A stretch of 64,000 nt of DNA from assembly GCF_000160535.1 (NCBI RefSeq), contig NZ_GG704781.1:311723-375722 (forward strand), given 5' to 3'. The position numbers were made by a program, and so were the translations under genes. Below the pieces are notes generated by a model, which was not told where the DNA came from, made no database searches, and saw only the letters and a list, made by a program, of their open reading frames with translations. The stretch comes from Hallella bergensis DSM 17361 (lineage in GTDB: Bacteria; Bacteroidota; Bacteroidia; Bacteroidales; Bacteroidaceae). This document shows, one piece after another, positions 43,149-53,880 of this stretch (position 1 is its first letter; each line of letters opens with the position of its first letter).

Positions 43149-44504
43149 ATGTTTGAAAATTTAACAGACCGTCTTGAACGTTCCTTTAAGATACTGAAAG
43201 GAGAGGGTAAGATCACGGAGGTCAATGTTGCAGAAACATTGAAGGATGTTCGCCGTGCATTGCTTGATGCTGATGTTAACTTCAAGGTAGCCAAGAATTT
43301 CACGAATACGGTAAAGGATAAAGCCTTAGGCATGAATGTGCTCACTGCTGTCAAGCCCAGTCAATTGCTTGTGAAAATTGTTCATGACGAGTTGGCTAAA
43401 TTGATGGGTGGCGAGGCTTCTGAACTTCACCTTAGTGGTAAACCTGCCGTTGTGCTGATGTCAGGGTTACAGGGCTCTGGAAAAACCACATTTAGTGGGA
43501 AGTTGGCGAATCTGCTGAAAAATAAACGAGGGAAGAATCCTTTGCTTGTGGCATGCGATGTTTACCGTCCAGCAGCTATCGAACAGCTTAAAGTAGTTGG
43601 CGAGCAGGTAGGCGTTCCTGTATATACAGAAGAGGGCAACAAGAACGTAAATGAGATTGCACTTCACGCCATCCAGGAGGCAAAAGCAAAAGGAAATGAC
43701 GTGGTGATAGTCGATACTGCAGGTCGTTTGGCAGTAGACGAGGATATGATGAACGAGATAGCCTCGTTGAAGGAAGCGATTTCTCCGGATGAAACCTTGT
43801 TTGTAGTGGATTCCATGACCGGACAGGACGCAGTGAATACCGCTAAGGAGTTCAACGATAGAATCGATTTCGACGGAGTGGTTCTGACCAAGCTTGATGG
43901 AGACACACGTGGAGGTGCTGCCCTTTCTATCCGTACAGTGGTAACCAAACCCATTAAATTCATCGGAACAGGCGAGAAAATGGAAGCCTTGGATGTATTT
44001 CATCCTGACCGAATGGCTGACCGAATTCTTGGTATGGGCGATGTGGTTTCACTTGTGGAGCGTGCCCAGGAACAGTTTGACGAGGAGGAAGCCAGACGAC
44101 TTCAGAAGAAGATTCAGAAAAACAAGTTTGATTTCAATGATTTCCTGAATCAGATAGAGCAAATCAAGAAAATGGGAAACCTGAAAGATTTGGCAGCCAT
44201 GATACCCGGTGTGGGCAAGGCTATCAAAGATATTGACATAGACGACAATGCGTTTGTTGGTATCGAAGCTATTATCAAGAGCATGACTCCAAGAGAACGA
44301 ACCAATCCGGAGGTGCTCAACCAGAGTCGTCGTTTACGCATTGCCAAGGGCTCGGGAACAAGCATTCAGGAGGTGAACCGATTGGTTAAACAGTTTGATC
44401 AGACTCGCAAGATGATGAAGATGGTTACGGGTAACCAAATGAAGTCTATGATGGCAAGGATGAAAGACATGAAGGGGGGAATGCCCGGAATGCCCTCCAT
44501 GTAA
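43149..44504 (+). CDS. ffh: Signal recognition particle protein Ffh
   Basis: A 451-residue SRP GTPase that binds signal sequences and 4.5S RNA and delivers ribosomes to FtsY. The N domain covers residues 1-90, the G domain has GLQGSGKT (106-113), DTAGR (about 195) and [10 protein letters not shown] (about 253), and the M domain is methionine-rich with the [24 protein letters not shown] RNA-binding segment and a C-terminal [19 protein letters not shown] tail. Length is normal. folD follows after 18 bases and is likely co-transcribed. Confidence 0.96.
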   Translation: MFENLTDRLERSFKILKGEGKITEVNVAETLKDVRRALLDADVNFKVAKNFTNTVKDKALGMNVLTAVKPSQLLVKIVHDELAKLMGGEASELHLSGKPAVVLMSGLQGSGKTTFSGKLANLLKNKRGKNPLLVACDVYRPAAIEQLKVVGEQVGVPVYTEEGNKNVNEIALHAIQEAKAKGNDVVIVDTAGRLAVDEDMMNEIASLKEAISPDETLFVVDSMTGQDAVNTAKEFNDRIDFDGVVLTKLDGDTRGGAALSIRTVVTKPIKFIGTGEKMEALDVFHPDRMADRILGMGDVVSLVERAQEQFDEEEARRLQKKIQKNKFDFNDFLNQIEQIKKMGNLKDLAAMIPGVGKAIKDIDIDDNAFVGIEAIIKSMTPRERTNPEVLNQSRRLRIAKGSGTSIQEVNRLVKQFDQTRKMMKMVTGNQMKSMMARMKDMKGGMPGMPSM

Positions 44505-44522
44505 CATTTTAAAAAAATAATA

Positions 44523-45407
44523 ATGGCATATACACTGATTGATGGCAAGGCAACAGCTGCTGAAATAAAAGAACAAATCGCCGAGGATGTGAAAAATATT
44601 ATCGCTTCCGGCGGAAAGCAGCCACATTTAGCTGCGGTTCTTGTTGGTCATGACGGAGGATCAGAAACCTATGTCAAGAATAAGGTGATAGCCTGCGAAC
44701 AATGCGGGTTCAAGTCAACACTTATTCGTTACGAGGATGATGTAACGGAAGAGGAACTCTTGGCCTGTGTTGATGACCTGAACAACAACGATGACGTCGA
44801 CGGCTTTATCGTTCAGCTGCCGCTACCCAATCATATTGATGAGCAAAAGATAATTATGGCTATCGACTACCGCAAGGATGTCGATGGTTTTCATCCTGTC
44901 AACGTGGGGCGCATGGCTATAGGCTTGCCTTGTTTTATTTCGGCAACCCCATTGGGAACCCTTACCTTATTGCAGCATTACAACATCAAGACTTCCGGCA
45001 AGAAATGTGTGATACTCGGACGTAGCAACATTGTTGGAAAGCCAATGGCCCAGCTCATGATGCAAAAACAGCTTGGCGATGCCACCGTAACGGTGTGTCA
45101 TTCTCATTCAGCTACGTTGCGTGAAGAATGTCGCGATGCAGATATTATTATCGCTGCTATCGGGAGGCCGAACTTCGTAACGTCTGATATGGTAAAAGAC
45201 GGTGCTGTTGTCATAGACGTCGGCACAACCCGTGTGCCCGATGCAACCAAGAAGCGTGGATTCCGTCTGAATGGCGACGTGAATTTTGATGAGGTCGCCC
45301 CAAAGTGTTCTTTCATAACGCCCGTACCGGGAGGCGTTGGTCCCATGACAATATGCTCACTGATGAAGAACACTCTCTCCGCAGGAAAAAAAGAAATTTA
45401 CAAATAA
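44523..45407 (+). CDS. folD: Bifunctional methylene-THF dehydrogenase/methenyl-THF cyclohydrolase
   Basis: A 294-residue enzyme that interconverts 5,10-methylene-THF and 10-formyl-THF with NADP. Family signatures are [16 protein letters not shown] (with catalytic Lys about 57), [43 protein letters not shown] and the C-terminal [18 protein letters not shown]. It lies 18 bases after ffh. A terminator follows. Confidence 0.95.
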   Translation: MAYTLIDGKATAAEIKEQIAEDVKNIIASGGKQPHLAAVLVGHDGGSETYVKNKVIACEQCGFKSTLIRYEDDVTEEELLACVDDLNNNDDVDGFIVQLPLPNHIDEQKIIMAIDYRKDVDGFHPVNVGRMAIGLPCFISATPLGTLTLLQHYNIKTSGKKCVILGRSNIVGKPMAQLMMQKQLGDATVTVCHSHSATLREECRDADIIIAAIGRPNFVTSDMVKDGAVVIDVGTTRVPDATKKRGFRLNGDVNFDEVAPKCSFITPVPGGVGPMTICSLMKNTLSAGKKEIYK

Positions 45408-45448
45408 GGTATTAGCGTTAACTTGATTTTTTATAACTCTCTAATTTG

Positions 45449-45484
45449 AAGACTGCTCGTAGTGATTACGGTCAGTCTTTTTTA
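45449..45484 (+). terminator. Terminator after folD
   Basis: A 7-bp stem AAGACTG / CAGTCTT with a 17-base loop, followed by a run of six or more Ts. Confidence 0.65.
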
Positions 45485-45533
45485 TTAAGTGTTTTTTTGC
45501 TAATCTTTTTTGGGGATTAATCAGGAAAACCAT

Positions 45534-45541
45534 TATCTTTG
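45534..45541 (+). promoter_or_regulatory. -7 promoter box for the GH51 gene
   Basis: TATCTTTG, 26 bases before the start at 45567. It lies inside the upstream open frame and so excludes a start at 45510. Confidence 0.6.
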
Positions 45542-45566
45542 CATGTATAATCATAAAACCCTAAAC

Positions 45567-48101
45567 ATGAAGACAATCCGTTTGTTATTGCCAGCAGTAG
45601 CATTATCCCTATCTTTTCAAGTCCATGCACAACAACCGTCCTATCAGATTATAGGCAATGATACCACTTGCCAGATATTTCTTTATTCTCCTGGCGAAAA
45701 GAGTGGGCTGCACGTTGCCTATCTCACCGATGACAGCAAATGGCACAATGCCGGCCAACTCTGTGGATCAGATTATGCCCAATGGGGAGCTGAAAAGAAA
45801 ATGTATAACCCATACGTCTTGCATGCCAACGATGGTACCTGGCGCTTAGTGTTTGGTGTGAATGATTATTCCCCATGCTTTGCAGCTGCATACAGTGAGG
45901 ATTTGGTGACATGGAGACCTCAAGACTATCCTCGTGTATCTCAAAAAGGAGTATTCGAGCCTGTTATGTTCCAGATGGACGATGGCACTTTCGATATTTA
46001 TTATAAGGCAAAGGATAGTAGCCGACGCTATGTTCAAGCAAGCAGTGATTTCAGAAAATTCACTGAAACCCCCGGTGTTAGTACGATCGATAATGTGGCT
46101 TGGCTGAGGGATACGGCTTCTGTCGATGGCAAAACATACGCAGGAAACTTATTTGATGTACCCAAGGTTCATTTGGATTATATCAAACAATACTTTCAAG
46201 CCTTGGCACACGATGCTGAACTCAGTCGTGAAACAATGCGAGACGATGCCAAACGGTTTGCTTCCATTGGTAATAATGTGACAGCCAAGCTCACGGTGAA
46301 TACAACGAAAACAAAGACTATTAGCGACAAGTTAATGGGTGTTTTTTTTGAAGACATCAGTTATGCTGCCGATGGTGGCCTTTACGCCGAATTGTTACAA
46401 AACCGTGATTTTGAATATTCTAAGGACGACCGACGAGAATGGAATGCCACTACGGCATGGCAATCAAACCAGCCGATTGTTATCAAAACAGACGCACCTT
46501 TGAGCAAAAATAACCCCAACTATGCAGTACAGGCCTCTCGAGACACCTTATACAATATAGGATGGGATGGCATTGTGGCAGCACCTGGCCGGGAGTTTGA
46601 CTTCTCTGTATATCTCCGCAATGAGAATGCAGGAAAGAACCAGGTTTTGGTGGCGTTGGTTGGCAGCCAAGGGATAATAGCTAAGGCGAAAATCAAAACC
46701 GAGGGGCAGGGCTGGAATCGCTATTCGGCCAGGCTCTCTGTCAACAAGAAAGCCCTTCAAGAAAATGTGCGTTTGGCTCTTGTCCCCTTAAAGTCGGGCA
46801 GCGTTGATGTAGATATGGTCAGCTTGTTCCCCGAGGAAACGTTTAAGGGTCATGGTCTCCGCAAGGACATTGCCCAGGCTATAGCCGACCTGCACCCGAA
46901 ATTCGTTCGCTTTCCCGGTGGTTGCATGACTCATGGCCAGGGACTGTCTAACATTTACCATTGGAACGAAACCATAGGACCGTGGCAAAATCGTAAGCCT
47001 GCGAAGAATATTTGGGGCTATCATCAAACACGTGGCTTAGGCTTCTTTGAATATTTCCAGTTCTGCGAGGATATTGGAGCAGAACCGTTACCTGTACTTG
47101 CGGCTGGCGTTCCCTGTCAAAACTCTCATCCTGATCAAGACGGCTATGGAGGACAACAGGGTGGTATTCCGATGAAAGATATGCCCGCCTATTGTCAGGA
47201 GATGCTTAATCTGATAGAATGGGCCAATGGCGATCCTACTACATCAAAATGGGCACGTATGCGTGCAGAGGCCGGACATCCGGCACCGTTCAACCTGAAA
47301 TACATAGGTATTGGCAATGAGGATATCATTTCCACGGCGTTCCAAGAACGTTGTGAGATGATCTGCAGAACGATTAAACAGAAATATCCCGATATTATTA
47401 TTTGTGGTACGGTGGGGCCATTTCATGAGCCTTCCGCCGACTATATTGAGGGATGGAAATTTGCTAAAGCCCACAAAGACATCATTGACATGGTAGATGA
47501 GCACTATTATGAGTCCACCGGATGGTATATGCACCATCAGGACTATTACGACAACTACGATCGCAGTGCTCCAAAGGTCTATCTTGGTGAATGGGCATCG
47601 CGTTCCACCACGCACGAGAGTGCACTCGTCGAGGCCATGCACCTCTGTGGTTTAGAACGAAACGGCGACGTTGTTGTGATGTCGAGCTATGCCCCGCTGC
47701 TCTGTCGCGAAGGGCATGCCAACTGGAATCCTAACCTGATATATTTTAATGGGGACACCCTGGCGAATCTTACCCCGAGTTACCACGTTCAGCGTTTATG
47801 GGGAACTTATCATGGGAATCTCTATGTTGATTCATCTGTTGACATTCAGGACAATCTCAGATATCGAGTGGCTGCCAGTGTCGTTCAAGACACCAAGAAG
47901 GGTAGAACCTATCTGAAACTTGTGAATGCATTGCCTTCCCAGCTCACTTTGAATGTTGAAGGGCTCAATATTCCTTCTGGAACGAGTTACGAGGGCTTTT
48001 CTGCAAAAACAGGAGACCACAAGGTAAATATCGAAAAGAGCAAAACAGACGGGTCTGGCATCATACTTCCTCCCTACACTGTAAGGATATTTGAACTATA
48101 G
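45567..48101 (+). CDS. Alpha-L-arabinofuranosidase, GH51, with propeller-like N-terminal module
   Basis: An 844-residue exported enzyme with a Sec signal (MKTIRLLLPAVALSLSFQVHA). Residues about 25-190 contain blade-like repeats of a five-bladed propeller (GVFEPVMFQMDDGTFDIYYK), too few for a complete GH43 domain. The GH51 part starts near LMGVFFEDISYAADGGLYAE (about 255), with KFVRFPGGCMTHG, the acid/base Glu585 in GIGNED and the nucleophile Glu675 in LGEWAS. A beta-sandwich ends the chain. It should release arabinofuranose from arabinan or arabinoxylan in the periplasm. No SusCD pair is nearby. Confidence 0.92.
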   Translation: MKTIRLLLPAVALSLSFQVHAQQPSYQIIGNDTTCQIFLYSPGEKSGLHVAYLTDDSKWHNAGQLCGSDYAQWGAEKKMYNPYVLHANDGTWRLVFGVNDYSPCFAAAYSEDLVTWRPQDYPRVSQKGVFEPVMFQMDDGTFDIYYKAKDSSRRYVQASSDFRKFTETPGVSTIDNVAWLRDTASVDGKTYAGNLFDVPKVHLDYIKQYFQALAHDAELSRETMRDDAKRFASIGNNVTAKLTVNTTKTKTISDKLMGVFFEDISYAADGGLYAELLQNRDFEYSKDDRREWNATTAWQSNQPIVIKTDAPLSKNNPNYAVQASRDTLYNIGWDGIVAAPGREFDFSVYLRNENAGKNQVLVALVGSQGIIAKAKIKTEGQGWNRYSARLSVNKKALQENVRLALVPLKSGSVDVDMVSLFPEETFKGHGLRKDIAQAIADLHPKFVRFPGGCMTHGQGLSNIYHWNETIGPWQNRKPAKNIWGYHQTRGLGFFEYFQFCEDIGAEPLPVLAAGVPCQNSHPDQDGYGGQQGGIPMKDMPAYCQEMLNLIEWANGDPTTSKWARMRAEAGHPAPFNLKYIGIGNEDIISTAFQERCEMICRTIKQKYPDIIICGTVGPFHEPSADYIEGWKFAKAHKDIIDMVDEHYYESTGWYMHHQDYYDNYDRSAPKVYLGEWASRSTTHESALVEAMHLCGLERNGDVVVMSSYAPLLCREGHANWNPNLIYFNGDTLANLTPSYHVQRLWGTYHGNLYVDSSVDIQDNLRYRVAASVVQDTKKGRTYLKLVNALPSQLTLNVEGLNIPSGTSYEGFSAKTGDHKVNIEKSKTDGSGIILPPYTVRIFEL

Positions 48102-48301
48102 AAGAGGTTAATATTTTTGTTCATTATAACCGGTTTCATCACAATAAGACCGTGTATAATGGTCTGCAAAACACTGGTCATATTTGATAAATGATATTGA
48201 CACTGGCTGCTCGTATGAAGCAATGGATTGTTCTATATCAATAAGATTGTGAAAATATAAAAATTTAAGAAAATTCTTTTGGAGAACTGAGTTTTTTTTC
48301 T

Positions 48302-48309
48302 TTAATTTG
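48302..48309 (+). promoter_or_regulatory. Promoter for the OmpA-family gene
   Basis: TTAATTTG with TTTTG 20 bases upstream (48277-48281), about 50 bases before the start codon. The second base differs from the consensus. Confidence 0.45.
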
Positions 48310-48358
48310 CATCATGTTAAATAGGATATAAAGACAATATAATTTAATAACAGAGAGT

Positions 48359-49474
48359 ATGAAAAAATTATTTACTTTAATGGCAGCAGGAATGTTTGCT
48401 GCCACGATGACAGCTCAGACTGTTACAGAGAGCAAAACATTTGACAATGTATACATTGGTATAAATGGTGGCGTGGCTACCAAAACCACAGGCCATGCAT
48501 GGATGAAGGATCTCAATCCTAATGCGGGCCTTCGTATCGGCCGCAACTTTACTCCGGTGTTCGGACTTGCTGTAGAAAGCAATGCATATTTTTCCAATAA
48601 GCCTTGGAAATCTGTAGGAACCGCAGTTCGTGCAGTCAACACAAGTTTGCTGGGTACTGTTAACCTGAGCAACTGGTTCGGTGGTTACGAGGGTGAGCCT
48701 CGTCCTCTTGAGGTTAGTGCAATTTATGGCCTTGGCTGGGGACATGTTTTCGGCAATAGCGACAAATATGTTGGTGCCGACTTCAAGCATGCCGATCAGG
48801 GAGCTAAGATGGCAGCAGGTCAGAATATTGTTAAATCAAATAGCTTGACCTCGAAGGCTGGACTTAACTTTGCTTTCAATCTTGGAGACGCCAAGGCTTG
48901 GCAGTTCTATGTTGAGCCCGCTGTGATCTGGGGTCTGAATGGTTTTGGCTACGAAGGCGTAGAGTATAACATCAACAAATCTTTCGTTCAGTTGAACGCC
49001 GGATTTGTATACAAGTTTAAGAATTCGAATGGCAGCCATAACTTCACCATTGCCCAGTTGCGCGACCAGCACGAAATTGATGCACTGAACTCTACAATCA
49101 ATGATCTCCGCAATCAGTTGGCTCAGAAGCCCAAGGAGGTTGTTAAGGAAGTTGTTAAGGAAGTTCCTGCCGCTGCTCCCAAGCAGGTTGTTAAGGTTGA
49201 GAACCTTGTGTTCGTAACATTTGCTCAGGGCAAGTCCGTATTGACCAGAGCTGCTAAAAATGCTCTTGACAACATCAAGTCAGGCTCACACGTACAGGTT
49301 GTTGGAACAGCTTCACCTGAAGGTTCTAAGGAAATTAACGACAGACTGTCTCAGTCTCGTGCAGACGTTGTTGCCAACTACTTGAAGAACAGAGGCGTCG
49401 TGATCGAAGAAGCTACCGGTAAGGGTGTACAGGGTGCAACCTCTAACCGATTGGCAGTTGTTTACGTTCAGTAA
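48359..49474 (+). CDS. OmpA-family outer-membrane protein
   Basis: A 371-residue outer-membrane protein with a signal peptide (MKKLFTLMAAGMFAATMTAQ). An N-terminal eight-stranded barrel spans about 25-220, then a short coiled region and a Lys/Val/Pro linker (KPKEVVKEVVKEVPAAAPKQ), then the OmpA peptidoglycan-binding domain with NLVFVTFAQGKSVLTRAAK and VVGTASPEGSKEINDRLSQS. It resembles the abundant OmpA-like porins of Prevotella and Porphyromonas that tie the outer membrane to the wall. Promoter and terminator show a single-gene unit. Confidence 0.93.
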   Translation: MKKLFTLMAAGMFAATMTAQTVTESKTFDNVYIGINGGVATKTTGHAWMKDLNPNAGLRIGRNFTPVFGLAVESNAYFSNKPWKSVGTAVRAVNTSLLGTVNLSNWFGGYEGEPRPLEVSAIYGLGWGHVFGNSDKYVGADFKHADQGAKMAAGQNIVKSNSLTSKAGLNFAFNLGDAKAWQFYVEPAVIWGLNGFGYEGVEYNINKSFVQLNAGFVYKFKNSNGSHNFTIAQLRDQHEIDALNSTINDLRNQLAQKPKEVVKEVVKEVPAAAPKQVVKVENLVFVTFAQGKSVLTRAAKNALDNIKSGSHVQVVGTASPEGSKEINDRLSQSRADVVANYLKNRGVVIEEATGKGVQGATSNRLAVVYVQ

Positions 49475-49568
49475 TCAATAACACGACATTCAAAGAGTCA
49501 AAGAGATTTTATAATCCTTGACCAAACAGGCTCAGCTTGCTATTTTAACTAATAGCAATGATTATAAG

Positions 49569-49605
49569 AAAATCCCGCAACCATTAGGGCTGCGGGATTT
49601 TTATT
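49569..49605 (+). terminator. Terminator after the OmpA-family gene
   Basis: A perfect stem AAATCCCGCA / TGCGGGATTT with an 11-base loop followed by TTATT. Confidence 0.85.
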
Positions 49606-50217
49606 AGATATAAAATTTGACAACAGCGCACATATGCTTGTCAAATTTGAAAATAACAAAGCGTTTGCTCAGAATAATGAAAGAACGAGCTGGTTTTGTA
49701 ATCTATTGATAACCAAAAGATTATTAGTTACATATACTTGTCTTGTTTTGTTTGTAATCTGATCAACCTGCGATTAAGGCTTATTGGTAGCACGATTAAG
49801 GCTTAGTGACGATTCGATTGTGGCTTCGCGATTGTGCGAATGCACTGTTGCCGCATCATGAATCGATACTAATCGCAACGGTATGGGAGATGAAACGGGT
49901 TTTATTTCCGATTTTTATTTCAGAAACATGGCGCAATTGAGTCTGGAGCATGATTAATCCACAACAGTCTTTTGGTGAACTTTTCTTGACACAACATATA
50001 CCTCTCAGATTACCATTTCTGCATGGTTTTGCAACCCATCTTGCTGGTTATACCTATTTTAATTCATTTTGACAAGTTCCAATTTGTCGGATGCATATGA
50101 GAGTTATTATGCGACCCTTGACTAATAAACTAAAAGAAATGTTGGCATTTTGCTTACATTTTGCACTGAAAAAAGAAATTATATACTCCGTTTCGTTGCG
50201 ATTATAAATAAAAACTG
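49606..50217. other. Non-coding region with a diverged intergenic element
   Basis: About 610 bases. TTGTTTTGTTT at about 49742 precedes two GATTAAGGCTTA cores 20 bases apart (about 49772 and 49793), then TTTTGGTGAACTTTTCTT near 49970. The same order is seen, more diverged, in 34540-34790 and in part near 20110-20230. No attenuator or leader peptide for the ilv genes was found. Confidence 0.5.
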
Positions 50218-50225
50218 TACCTTTG
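50218..50225 (+). promoter_or_regulatory. -7 promoter box for the ilv cluster
   Basis: TACCTTTG with a TTG element (50196-50198) 19 bases upstream, 23 bases before ilvD. The short leader leaves no room for an attenuator. Confidence 0.7.
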
Positions 50226-50248
50226 CATAAAGATAATATAGTTTTGTT

Positions 50249-52051
50249 ATGAAACACAAGTTGAGAAGTGCAGTTTGCACGGAGGGTCGGCGTATGGCCG
50301 GGGCTCGTTCGCTTTGGGTAGCAGCAGGCATGAAACATGAGCAATTCGGCAAGCCGATTATTGCTATTGTCAATTCGTTTACACAATTTGTGCCGGGGCA
50401 TACCCATTTGCACGAGATTGGCCAAATAGTAAAGCAGGAGATAGAGAAGGCAGGATGCTACGCAGCTGAATTCAACACAATCGCTATTGATGATGGTATT
50501 GCTATGGGGCATGACGGCATGCTTTATTCGTTGCCTTCACGCGATATTATTGCTGACTCTGTGGAATATATGGTCAATGCCCATAAGGCAGATGCCATGA
50601 TCTGTATATCCAACTGTGATAAAGTAACGCCCGGCATGCTCATGGCTGCGATGCGCCTAAACATTCCAACGGTGTTTTGTTCAGGTGGCCCGATGGAGGC
50701 CGGACGTTGGCGTGGCGAAAATGCTGACTTGATCACAGCTATGGTCAAGGGTGCTGACTCAGAGGTCAGCGATGAGGAGCTGAAAAAAATAGAGGAATCG
50801 GCCTGTCCGGGATGTGGAAGCTGTTCGGGCATGTTCACGGCCAATTCCATGAACTCCTTGACCGAAGCCATTGGCTTGTCGCTGCCCGGCAATGGAACAA
50901 TTCTTGCTACACATGCCAACCGTATAGAACTGTTCAGGCAAGCTGCCCGACAGATCGTCAAAAATGCGATGGCTTATTATGAGGATGGAGACGACAGCGT
51001 CTTGCCGCGTCATATTGCCACGCGCGATGCCTTTATGAATGCCATGTCGCTTGACATTGCCATGGGAGGTAGCACCAACACCATTCTCCACTTGCTGGCA
51101 GTGGCTCGGGAGGGCGAAGTGGATTTCACGATGAAGGACATCGACCGACTGAGTCGAAGTGTACCCTGCCTATGTAAGTTAGCACCCAATACACAGAAAT
51201 ACTCGGTGCAGGAGTGCAATCGGGCCGGAGGCATTTTGGGTATTTTGGGTGAACTGAACAAGGGTGGACTGATCGTCAACCATGTCAAACGTGTAGATGG
51301 TTTGACTGTGGGTGAGGCTATAGCTGAGTATGATATTACGAAGCCAAACATCTCGCCCGAAGCCGACCGGATTTACCATAGTGCCCCTGGTCACCGCTTC
51401 TCTACGAAGATGGGAAGCCAGAATGAGCAGTGGCCCTCTTTGGATACGGACAGGGAAAACGGATGTATTCGATCGCTGGAACACGCCTACACCAAGGACG
51501 GTGGTCTGGCCGTGTTGTTTGGCAATATAGCACAAGATGGATGTGTGGTCAAAGCGGCTGGAGTGAGCGAGAGCCTGTGGCATTTTTCAGGTCCTGCTGT
51601 AGTCTTCGACTCTCAAGAGGATGCCTGTGAGGGAATTCTTGGTGGGAAAGTGAAGAGTGGCGACTGCGTGGTTATTACCCACGAAGGTCCTAAAGGGGGA
51701 CCAGGTATGCAGGAGATGCTTTATCCCACATCTTATATTAAGAGCCGCCACCTTGGCAAAGCGTGTGCACTGATTACCGACGGACGTTTCTCCGGCGGAA
51801 CCAGTGGGCTGAGTATTGGACATATCTCGCCAGAGGCAGCTTCGGGCGGAAATATCGGTAAGATCAAAGATGGAGACATCATCGAGATAGACATTCCCAA
51901 CCGGAGTATTCAGGTGAAGCTCAGCGAAGACGAACTTGCAAACAGAAGACAACAACCCTTAAAACGTAATCGACTGGTAAGTAAAGCCTTGAGAGCTTAT
52001 GCTCAGAGTGTTAGTTCAGCCGATAAGGGTGGGGTTAGAATTGTAGATTAA
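50249..52051 (+). CDS. ilvD: Dihydroxy-acid dehydratase
   Basis: A 600-residue iron-sulfur enzyme for the third step of valine and isoleucine synthesis. Cluster-binding cysteines lie in [11 protein letters not shown] (about 122) and [18 protein letters not shown] (about 190-207); [22 protein letters not shown] (about 512) is the C-terminal signature. Length is normal. It is the first gene of ilvD-ilvB-ilvN-thioesterase-ilvC, all on the plus strand with short spacers. Confidence 0.97.
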   Translation: MKHKLRSAVCTEGRRMAGARSLWVAAGMKHEQFGKPIIAIVNSFTQFVPGHTHLHEIGQIVKQEIEKAGCYAAEFNTIAIDDGIAMGHDGMLYSLPSRDIIADSVEYMVNAHKADAMICISNCDKVTPGMLMAAMRLNIPTVFCSGGPMEAGRWRGENADLITAMVKGADSEVSDEELKKIEESACPGCGSCSGMFTANSMNSLTEAIGLSLPGNGTILATHANRIELFRQAARQIVKNAMAYYEDGDDSVLPRHIATRDAFMNAMSLDIAMGGSTNTILHLLAVAREGEVDFTMKDIDRLSRSVPCLCKLAPNTQKYSVQECNRAGGILGILGELNKGGLIVNHVKRVDGLTVGEAIAEYDITKPNISPEADRIYHSAPGHRFSTKMGSQNEQWPSLDTDRENGCIRSLEHAYTKDGGLAVLFGNIAQDGCVVKAAGVSESLWHFSGPAVVFDSQEDACEGILGGKVKSGDCVVITHEGPKGGPGMQEMLYPTSYIKSRHLGKACALITDGRFSGGTSGLSIGHISPEAASGGNIGKIKDGDIIEIDIPNRSIQVKLSEDELANRRQQPLKRNRLVSKALRAYAQSVSSADKGGVRIVD

Positions 52052-52083
52052 ATAGTCCTCCAAGAGATTAATTTGTTAGGATA

Positions 52084-53877
52084 ATGGATAGTAAGAAAAA
52101 AGAATACGCTACACAGAGCGACAACCGTCTACAGGAAACAGAGTCTCCGTGGGCGGGAATTCAGATCGGAGAGGAGTGCAGCGGTGCAGAGATATTGATG
52201 CGCGCCTTATACCAGGAGAATGTAAAAACGATATTTGGTTACCCTGGCGGAGCGATTATACCCGTTTTTGACAGGTTGTATACCTATACCCATAAGCGTG
52301 AGCCGTGGTTTCATCATGTGTTGGTGCGCCATGAGCAGGCTGCAGCCCATGCGGCAGAGGGCTATGCGCGCGTGAGTGGAGAAGTTGGGGTGGCTTTGGT
52401 GACGTCGGGTCCCGGTGCCACCAACACCTTGACTGGTGTGGCTGATGCAATGATGGACTCTATACCCATTGTGGTGATTGCCGGACAAGTGGGCATCAAC
52501 GACTTGGGGACCGATGCTTTTCAGGAAGTGGATCTTGTTGGAATGACCCAGCCCATCACCAAATGGAGTTATCAAATCAGACATGCGGAGGATGTAGCAT
52601 GGGCAGTGAACCGTGCTTTTTATATAGCCCGGAGTGGTCGTCCCGGTCCTGTGGTGCTCGATTTTGCCAAGAATGCACAAGTGAGCAAAGCCAAGTGGAT
52701 GCCGGGTAAGACAAACGCGGTGCGTTCTTATTTGCCCTATCCGAAGATCGACCGCGAGGCCGTGAGAGCAGCAGCCGAATTGATCAACAATGCCAGCAAA
52801 CCCATGGCTCTTGTGGGACATGGAGTGGAGATTGCCGATGCGCAGAATGAATTGAAAGACTTTATAGAAAAGGCCAACATCCCAGCTGCACGTACATTGC
52901 TTGGATTGTCGGCGCTGCCAACAGATCATGCGCTGAATATGGGTATGCTGGGCATGCATGGCAACTATGCACCTAATGTGAAGCAACAGGAGGCCGACGT
53001 GATTATCGCAGTGGGCATGCGCTTTTCTGACCGTGACACCGGGCGGCTTAATGATTATGCCAAGCAGGCAAAGATTGTTCATTTGGATATTGATCCTGCA
53101 GAAATAAACAAGAATGTAAGGGCCGATGTAGCTGTGGTGGGCAACTGCAAAGAAAGTTTGCCGGCCATTACGGCACTGCTGCAAAAAGCCGATCATGGCG
53201 AATGGATAGAGTCGTTTGCCCCGCTCTATGAAGAAGAGAAACGAGAAGTAATCGATGGCGCAACACGTCCTGAATCCGGACCCTTGTTGATGGGCGAGGT
53301 GGTGAGAGCCGTGACCAATGCCGTGGGTGCCGATGGCGTCTTAGTGAATGATGTGGGTTTGAATCAGATGATTTCGAGCCGATATTTCAACTATACAAAA
53401 AAACGAAGTATCGTTACCAGCGGTGGTCTGGGAACCATGGGCTTTGGCCTTCCCGCAGCCATAGGAGCTGCTTTCGGGACTCTCGATCGCACGATATGCT
53501 GCTTTATGGGTGACGGAGGTTTCCAGATGTCTATTCAGGAGCTGGGCACCATCATGGAGCAACAGACTCCTGTCAAGATGATAGTGATGAACAATAATTA
53601 TTTAGGCAATGTGCGTCAATGGCAGGACTTGATGTTTGATCACCGTCACTCCTTCACCCGAATGCTTAATCCCAGATATGATGCGATTGCCGAGGGATAC
53701 GGAATACCATACGATGTGGCGATTAACCGTGAGGATCTCAAGGACAAGATAGCAAAAATGCTGGCCACGGACGGTCCTTATATACTGGAATGTGCTGTGA
53801 TGGAGGAGGAGAATGTGGTACCGATGATAACCCCGGGGAGTGCTGTGGACGAAATGAAGTTGCATTTGGATATTTAA
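52084..53877 (+). CDS. ilvB: Acetolactate synthase, large subunit
   Basis: A 597-residue ThDP-dependent enzyme that condenses two pyruvates, or pyruvate and 2-oxobutyrate. Visible are the catalytic Glu in VRHEQAAAHAAEGYARVSG (about 83), the FAD-domain region and the ThDP motif GDGGFQMSIQELGT ending in NNNYLGNVRQWQ (about 480-520). About 27 residues precede the usual N-terminus. The small subunit begins 3 bases after its stop codon. Confidence 0.97.
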   Translation: MDSKKKEYATQSDNRLQETESPWAGIQIGEECSGAEILMRALYQENVKTIFGYPGGAIIPVFDRLYTYTHKREPWFHHVLVRHEQAAAHAAEGYARVSGEVGVALVTSGPGATNTLTGVADAMMDSIPIVVIAGQVGINDLGTDAFQEVDLVGMTQPITKWSYQIRHAEDVAWAVNRAFYIARSGRPGPVVLDFAKNAQVSKAKWMPGKTNAVRSYLPYPKIDREAVRAAAELINNASKPMALVGHGVEIADAQNELKDFIEKANIPAARTLLGLSALPTDHALNMGMLGMHGNYAPNVKQQEADVIIAVGMRFSDRDTGRLNDYAKQAKIVHLDIDPAEINKNVRADVAVVGNCKESLPAITALLQKADHGEWIESFAPLYEEEKREVIDGATRPESGPLLMGEVVRAVTNAVGADGVLVNDVGLNQMISSRYFNYTKKRSIVTSGGLGTMGFGLPAAIGAAFGTLDRTICCFMGDGGFQMSIQELGTIMEQQTPVKMIVMNNNYLGNVRQWQDLMFDHRHSFTRMLNPRYDAIAEGYGIPYDVAINREDLKDKIAKMLATDGPYILECAVMEEENVVPMITPGSAVDEMKLHLDI

Positions 53878-53880
53878 GAA

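Noticed and set aside
50050..50248. Leader-peptide attenuator upstream of ilvD.
   Set aside because: The promoter box at 50218 leaves only about 20 bases of leader; no Leu/Val/Ile-rich mini-ORF with alternative hairpins was found.
52207..53196. A 329-codon open frame on the minus strand opposite ilvB.
   Set aside because: Antisense shadow of ilvB; rich in His and Cys in a way typical of reverse-frame translation.
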